Origin: Eucalyptus grandis
Lineage: Eukaryota > Streptophyta > Magnoliopsida > Myrtales > Myrtaceae
Direction: 5' to 3'
DNA: 64,000 bases
Assembly: GCF_016545825.1 (NCBI RefSeq)
Contig: NC_052619.1
Span: 70,442,115 to 70,506,114, forward strand
In this document: in pieces, positions 57,390 through 64,000 of the stretch
Layout of the letters: each line of letters opens with the position of its first letter
Position numbering within the stretch: the stretch's first letter is position 1
The notes under the pieces: model-generated
What the model was told of the DNA's origin: nothing
The model's database searches: none
What the model saw: the letters and a program-made list of their open reading frames with translations, nothing else
Program-made: the position numbers and the translations under genes

Positions 57390-60300
57390 TTGTTCTTTCC
57401 CTTTTTTATATTGATTTTCTAATTTTTTTCTTGTGGTTCCCATATCCACTTTACTTAATCTTCTTCATTTTCTTTATTCTCTCTCAAGATATAGAAAAAT
57501 AAAGAGGATAAGGATATCACATATGTCATAACTTATGAAACACAGACATGTTGTCGGAGCTTCTATGTCGACATATCGGGCACGCTCATACATGCGGTCA
57601 ACAAGTGTTGAATTTTTCGACAACATGCGTGTCCAAGAGAGAGAATCGTTGAAGAAGACAATGGAAGGTGGAGGTGGGGGTGAGGGAGTGAAGGTAAGGC
57701 CGTGAGTAACAGCAAGCCACAACGGGATGGAAGGGCCAAAGGAAGAGTAGAGATTGAGAGGACTAGAGGATCAAGATTACGATGCCGTGATGGAGGGCCG
57801 ATGGCGAGGCTACAGTTGTGAAGGAGAGGCGGGGTAGCAAGCGATTGTAATGAGGCGAGAGAGAGAGAGAGAGTAGAGATAAAAAAGAAGAGAGTCGTGC
57901 GAGGAGGAGGAGGAGGAGGAGGAGGAGGAGAAGGCAGGGGCTAGGATTTATGAAGAAGGAAATTTTAAAAAATGAGATTTTGATTGGACATTTTTCTTTT
58001 CAGAGGGGTTTTGGACAAAAGGGTGACTTCAATTTTTAATAAAGAAAGTAACTGCCTAATAAGTGGTGGGGGTGGGGGAAGAAACACAGAAAAGATTTAT
58101 TAATATTACTAGTGTAAATTCACCGTAGCTCTTTTTTTATCATTTATTAATTATGAATTTGAATTAAATTAATTAAAATAAAAATATTCCTTTAATATAT
58201 AATGTGTCATGATATGCCGGAATTCTCTACTTTTGAAAAATGATTTGTTAATATGTTATGTTGTGTCGTGTCGTATATCGGTGCTACTTAAACCATAATT
58301 TTTGTATGGTACTCATTTGAGTGTCGTAATTTTTTTTCATTCACCTGAATGACACATTTATTAAATATCATTTACTTATATTTCATTAGCGATTTGTTTT
58401 GTTGGAAAATCCGACATGACGCTAATTTGTTATACTATGTCTGATGTGCCTCACTGGCAAAATAAAGTCAGCAAGTTAGCCACTAAATGATATCATTTAA
58501 GCCATATGTTAACACCAAATTGACAATTTGGGGCAAAATTCAACATGTACTTCACAAAACCCTAACCCCAATTCTTTAGATTGGGGCAAAATCAGAACAT
58601 GCAAACCCTAATCCCAATTTCAAGAGGCACGGACAGCAACTTCTCGACCTTCTCGTTATTCTTCAATGCAACAAGCCCTCCCTCACCAGCATCAACTCTT
58701 TGAATCGCCACCTTCTAGGACTAGAGAGATGGTTACGGTGGCAAATCAGAGTACGACAGCCGTCTCTGTTCCGTCGATGCATTCTCTAGAGAGTCCATGT
58801 TGCATCCCCGGAGACTCTCTTTATCTCCAATGTTTTGGCTGGAACGGTGGCTGAGGTAGTTGCAAGCATATCAAATGACCATTGTTGTCGAGAGTAAGGG
58901 ACAAGACATGAAGCGATAGAGCGAGATTTGTGTAGAGAACAGGTTTTGGATGGAGTGAGGTGAGGACTGCACAGAAGCTGCTTGATGAAGTAGCCGAAGA
59001 TGGTATCAGGCTCAATTCTTTGAAATGTAGCACATTGGCCAGTGAGTACTTCCGAAAGCTAGATTGGGAGGGGTGATGAAATTGATTATCACGCTCTAAG
59101 AGGTAATGAAATACCAAGAGAACTTTCTTGTGAGCAACGCTGCTTTTGCGGATCTCATCGATTATTTATGTAGAGAACAGGTTTTGGATGGAGTGTTTCA
59201 AATTGCAAAGAATATGCCTCAAGGCTACCGCCCTTAGCCTCCCCACCACCCTTCCTATCTCCTCATTGGCGCGAACAACTCTACCTTCGTCAGACTCATG
59301 CCCCGTCGTATGCGCCACTCTCCGTAAACACGATCCCCTTGTTGCTGTAAGACCTATGCGCCCGGCCTTCACTTAGCCGGCTCGGAAAGGAGGTGTTGTG
59401 GGTCCTGAGGAGTGAGGACCAGCTCAGTCGCCTTCGCCTACATAACGTGGAAGTCTCCATTCCTCTACCTCTCTGTTGCTTTGAGTGGTTTACACGACAG
59501 AGAACGGAGAGAAGGAAAAAGACCAAGGAAAGTGAATGCGGGACGCGCAAAAAAAAAAAAGAGAATCAATATGAAAAAAGGACACTGCTAGAAAAAAATG
59601 GAACACTTTCTTAGAACATTGGCCGAAGACGATGATAAAAAGGGGCCTCACAGTGGGCAATTTAGTCAGATTATAGCGTTGAGGAGTGTTTTAGCTAAAG
59701 AGGAGGCGGGAAAAGGGTAACTCATCAAATTAGGAAGAAAAATAAACAACCAGTTTACCCTACAATTTCAAGTTTTTTAGTGTGTGCTTATGATAGTTTA
59801 AATAAAGAACTCCTCTTTTGCTTTGGCCTCTTGTACCTAAACTGATGTGTCTCTTTTTATGATGGACATATTACATTGATATTAATTGTTGTGATGAAGT
59901 GGTTCTGACATTTTGCTTGAGGGACTGGATGCCCTTACTAAATTGGGCACAGGACATTAATTATGAAGATGTAATTTGGTGTACTGTTCTCGGGGACCAT
60001 CTATCAAAAGAAAGGTATCATGTTGCTTTGGCTCATTGGGCTCACAAGCTTGTCCTTGATTAGGAAGTTTTGGCCTATGACACTCACATGTCTCATCGAC
60101 TTCCATTCATCATCATTTTGTATCATGACAAATGAGATAATGGTAAAATCATGATGAATCGTCGGTGGAGTTTAGGTTGAACGAGTCGTTCCAATCAAAA
60201 GTAAGGATGCTAGTAAGTTATAGTAATTTCAATCCATAAAATTTAATCATAGTGACTTGACTCCTCCTTCAAGGCAATAGGCAATTCCTATATGGAAGTC

Positions 60301-61050
60301 CACTTGATTCCATGGCATTGGCTTGATTGGCTAATGGAGTTTGACTAAGGATTAGCGCAGAGCATATGTTCGATTTTCCACCTTAGAAAGTGCAAATAAT
60401 TTCGCGTTTGAGCCACTCGTCCCATTGGGCTTGGAGTAGTTTCCACGACTTTGTTTTTGTCCATTTTTCTCAGGGGTATTTCACTCATCATTTCTCATTT
60501 GAGCTCTAGGGTTGTTCTGGCCTTCCGGGTCTAACGTTGGGCTCAAGTTCCTTTTGGACCTTGAGGTTGATTTGCACTCGTAAAACTTAGGAGGAAAAAT
60601 GTATTTTCTTGGAGCTTGCAAATGGGTTTGGGCTTTTCACACTGGTAAAACTTGAGTTTGATTTGCGCTTTCAAGGTTGACCCGTTGAGCCGACTTACCT
60701 TACTTTTGTTTTTCCAATCAAAGATACCTTATACTATTTTTGGAGCCACAGAGCCAAGTATATACGCCAAAGGAAACATCAGGTAAATGGTGACGTAGTT
60801 GATATAGTAAAATTAGTATAATCCATATGGTCAAAAAAGTGGGGGAAAACCATGAGATGCACTGAATTCCCCATTTCCAAAAAAGAAAAAAGAAAAAAAG
60901 AATTAAGAGGGAAATATATAAATTTACATAATTTAATTCGCAAGAAAACACGCTTGAATAATCTAAATGCATGAAAATGGGCAGGTTGACTAATTTGTTG
61001 ACCACATATAATTAAGAGAGTGTAGCTCCCAATGCTAATCTCCCCTTCAT
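57390..61050. other. Gene-free stretch
   Basis: No recognisable gene. A GA run lies at 57857-57873 and a (GGA)n run at 57901-57931. GTAGAGAACAGGTTTTGGAT occurs at about 58934 and 59170, suggesting a local duplication. Open frames at 58666-59614 match nothing I know. Confidence 0.4.
57901..57931. repeat. GGA trinucleotide microsatellite
   Basis: About ten GGA units. Confidence 0.85.
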
Positions 61051-61053
61051 CTA

Positions 61054-61211
61054 CATTAAACGTTTTATTTGTCATTTCAATACATCTGAAAACTTTTTAC
61101 CTTTTTAAATGTATATTTTTAGACAATTCTTGAAGAATATTGTGAAGTCGTAAAAAAATACATTTAGTTAATGTAGTTTTCAATATTTGAAATGACAAAA
61201 TACGTTTAATG
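61054..61211. mobile_element. 158-bp hairpin element (MITE)
   Basis: CATTAAACGTTTTATTTGTC at the left pairs with the inverted right end CATTAAACGTATTTTGTC. Pairing continues inward through most of the element (TCATTTCAA, TGAAAACT, AAATGTAT), leaving almost no loop. CTA flanks both sides (61051-61053, 61212-61214), a possible 3-bp target duplication. Confidence 0.7.
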
Positions 61212-61214
61212 CTA

Positions 61215-61840
61215 GTGTGCCATATGATAATATAAGTTGATCTCGACATAAAAGCAGATTTGGATTCACATTACAACACACTTATTTTAACTTTTATTTG
61301 ATATGCAAGGACCAATAATTTTGAAATTTAAATTAACAAGATGCGTAACATAGTTATCGTATCGATATGGAAAAACCCTTTTTGTCGGCCCTATGTTAAT
61401 ATGATGTCTTTCAAGTCATTTGTGTACTTCTAAACTTTTTCCTTGAATGATATGGTTTTAGCTAGCCATGCTTGATATGTATATTATCGAAATATATATA
61501 AATAAGTAGTGTCTCAAATTTTTCGTCTCGCATTTCAAAAAAGTTTCCTTCCAAGGATCAAAGAAAAAGACTTTGCTCACTATATAATCTCGTCTCTTTA
61601 ATAGAGACAAGAAGTACATGTTTGGATTTTGATGATAATTTGTTGTAAAATACCAAATATTTTTTGACATAAATGATAAAAAGTGCAAATTCATTACATA
61701 TCTATTATTTTCTCCTCTCTAGAGGTTTATCAAAAGGTCGTTAATAATACATCTTTTAATCTTAGAAAAATTTGGATTGAAATCTTTATGTATTCTCAAC
61801 ATACGGACGGCATTGGCTATTTGAAAAATGAATCAATGGA
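61215..61840. other. Intergenic, no gene
   Basis: AT-rich, nothing recognised. Confidence 0.4.
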
Positions 61841-63535
61841 AAATCTATGCTTAAATTTAGACTAGTGATTTCTTCTATAAAAAATCAAAAATCATTTTTC
61901 AAAATATAGACTGGGTATTAGCATTTTGGTACGAAATTTTACATTTGGGCATTGAAACCCAATGCCAATTCTTAGAACATATCGTCCTAGATCAAGTCTC
62001 TGATGCTTAGATTGGGTCCATTGAGTGCTGGCCCATGACCCCAGTGCACGTGCCTAGGATCCTAGTGCCCATGCCACGATAAGATAAACGCTCTCTCCCG
62101 AGTCCATTGAAGTAGTGCCCGAGACCTCGATCCTGTGCCATGCCCCCAGTGTCTGTGCCCGGGTGTCCAAGGGCTGAGCATGGGATCCCAATGCCCGAGT
62201 CTAGGTCCCCAAGGGCTGTGCCCTGTCCTGTATCAATCGAGGCTGGGCCTGGGTGCCAGTCCGAGCGATTGAAAAGCAAAGCGTATACAATTTGATGTCC
62301 TTCATCTCGTGACTGCCTACTATCGTCTGATTGGAAGAACTTCTTCCAGCTTTATCCCGTGATTTCAGGAACCAGCTGTTCCCAGCGACTGAAGTTGACG
62401 TGGGTGTCAAGAATCCGAGCGGAAACATCGTCGAGGTAAACACGTCACGCGACAATTCACGCCATTGGTAAGCCAAGCCACGAGGCCTAGAGTCTTGTTC
62501 ACTAAACTCCAAACGGACAACTTTATGGCTCCTTGGCATTTGGAAACCCGTCAGAGAAGACTCGGACGGACGGAACAGTCGAAACGTTCCCTGCAAATTC
62601 GGCCAAATGCTCCTGCCATCAGCAATAAATTCTGTACCCTCACGCGCATCTCAGACACAGACGGTAGCCTCACGCCCATGCTCAAGAGAGCCATTTCACT
62701 TTCTTCTCGGGGGAAAAAATATGGCCCCGTCCCATAAGCCATTTCCCATTTCCGATCCCTGCAACTTTCTGTGGCCACGAATGAAAGGAAGCGATCGCTG
62801 TCGTCCTTTCACCTGTGCCTGGTTTGGCCTCATCGGTTCACTTAAGATGCGGATAAAATTTTGGTAAAAATTAATTTCTAAAAGAAAAATATTTTTTATT
62901 TCAATTTCTAAATAAGTTTCTGTACAAAAATTCGCATTTAGTAATGATATAAAATTTATGTTCTTGGAATAAAATTATCAAACAAAATTTCTCCTCCTGA
63001 CTAATTGTGGAAAGTGGTGGCTGCAAGCTGGCGATGGTGACCGGCAAGTAGTGGAAGGTGGGAGATAAGTGGGTGGTCGATTAGTAGCGAGGACAACGAT
63101 AAAACTTTTTTTTTTTTCTTTTTTTCTCCAAAAATAAAAAGTAAAAAAATTTTATTTTTGATTTTTATTTAAAATCTATTTCTAAAATAATTTATTCTAG
63201 AAATAGAAAAATAAAATAATTTTAAAGTTTTATTTCATAAACAAATTTGAAATAGAAAAATTATTTTTACAATAGAAATTTTGGTTTGTCATTCCCCATT
63301 TAATATTTTCTTACAAGTCAAGTAAAAGTCGAAAAGATGCATGATCTTTCCCACGCTTTCCCATGTGACCAAAGCAATAGCCGCATTGTTGCTCGAGACA
63401 CAAGCATTTGCATCCAGCAATGAGAAACCAAGAGGTAGCAGACATTAATAATCAGATCAGACAAGGCATTATAGAAGAAAAAAGGGTCTGTAGATCCGAA
63501 CTGTGCAGTCTGCTTTATTCATGAACCGAACGCAT
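61840..63535. repeat. PME 3'-flank duplication, copy 2
   Basis: Matches about 52340-53720 in the same orientation, including the degenerate GC-rich repeats at 61900-62260. It is interrupted by an insertion at about 62860-63300. The match runs to CGAACGCATCCTTTA, about 200 bp short of where the PME stop would fall, and there meets another transposon. Confidence 0.85.
62860..63300. mobile_element. Fold-back element inside duplication copy 2
   Basis: Absent from copy 1. Arms with TTTTGGTAAAAATTAATTTCT on the left and, inverted, CCAAAATTTCTATTGTAAAAA on the right enclose a G-rich centre (GGTGGCTGCAAGCTGGCGATGG). No coding capacity. Confidence 0.55.
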
Positions 63536-63545
63536 CCTTTATACG

Positions 63546-64000
63546 TGTTCGTTTTGGGAAAATAACTTCCAGGAAAATGTTTTACGGATTTTAGGTGTTC
63601 GTTTCACGGAAAATCAACTACTCAAGGAAAATGTTTTCCATCAACAATAAAAATTACATTCAAAGCTAAGGAAAATGTTTTCCACTTCGAAAAGTGGAAA
63701 ACATTTTCCATAACTTCTTCTTTTTTTTTTTTTTTCTTTCCTTTTCATTTTTCTTCCTTAGCTTGGCCGGTGGCCGACCCCAACAGTGGCCGGCGGGGCG
63801 ATCGAGCTGCGGTCGTGAGCCAGCTCGAGCTCCGCCCCAGGCTGGCGAGGCTCCGCCTAGCCCGATCTGTGGAAGCCTAGCTCGCCCGAGCTCGGGCCTC
63901 GCCGGCTTGGGGCGGAGCTCTGGCCTCGCTAGATCCGGCGAGCTGGGCGGGGCTCGAGCCTCGCCCGAGCTTGCCGGATCTGGCGGCGGAGCTCGGGCTT
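63546..64000. mobile_element. Transposon with GGAAAATGTTTTCC arm, cut by window edge
   Basis: The arm has repeated GGAAAATGTTTTCC-type text (63550-63715) and then a GC-rich interior of GAGCTCGGGC/CCGGCGAGC words that runs off the window. It is the same AT-arm/GC-core design seen elsewhere here. Confidence 0.5.

Noticed and set aside
57901..57931. GGA run as part of a gene
   Set aside because: Simple repeat without flanking coding sequence.

Overview
This is plant nuclear DNA. All genes have spliced exons with GT-AG introns, cell-wall enzymes are encoded, there are two nuclear-type tRNA genes, and most of the space is AT-rich and packed with plant transposon families. The gene content fits a eudicot, plausibly a woody one; I cannot fix family or species from sequence alone. 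Six protein-coding genes are supported: ATXR5 (+, 10.2-12.9 kb), a DUF506 gene (+, 19.0-20.2 kb), organellar ribosomal protein bL17 (+, 28.3-30.6 kb), a GUX xylan glucuronosyltransferase (+, 34.3-37.3 kb) and two pectin methylesterases of the PME51 type (-, 38.4-40.7 and 53.9-56.0 kb). tRNA-Cys(GCA) lies at 37.8 kb (+) and tRNA-Leu(AAG) at 51.6 kb (-).

Layout: 0-6.6 kb is one decayed Ty1/copia element (-) with both LTRs, PBS, PPT and a perfect 5-bp target duplication. 6.6-10.2 kb holds a MITE with an 8-bp target duplication, tiny LINE-tail insertions and an unusual degenerate-repeat element. ATXR5 follows. 12.9-19 kb is nested fold-back transposons plus a relic of plastid rpoC2. DUF506 is followed by 7 kb without a recognisable gene, then bL17, GUX, tRNA-Cys and the first PME. 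40.7-53.9 kb contains small MITEs and a fold-back element split by a 5.7-kb LINE with a 15-bp target duplication. The second PME follows. 56-64 kb holds a MITE, a SINE, a hairpin element and a second copy of the second PME's 3' flank, implying a further PME copy just beyond the right edge.

ATXR5, bL17 and PME51 are also near neighbours in Arabidopsis chromosome 5 (At5g09790, At5g09770, At5g09760 from memory), so the window looks like a conserved block expanded by transposons and by tandem PME duplication. GUX (xylan decoration) and the PMEs (pectin de-esterification) both serve the cell wall; ATXR5 and bL17 are housekeeping chromatin and organelle-translation genes. Two genes (ATXR5 and the second PME) have a one-base frame break in their GC-rich first exons, either sequence error or real damage. 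I see no convincing undescribed system; the most interesting items are the repeat architecture, the plastid relic, the synteny and the PME duplication.
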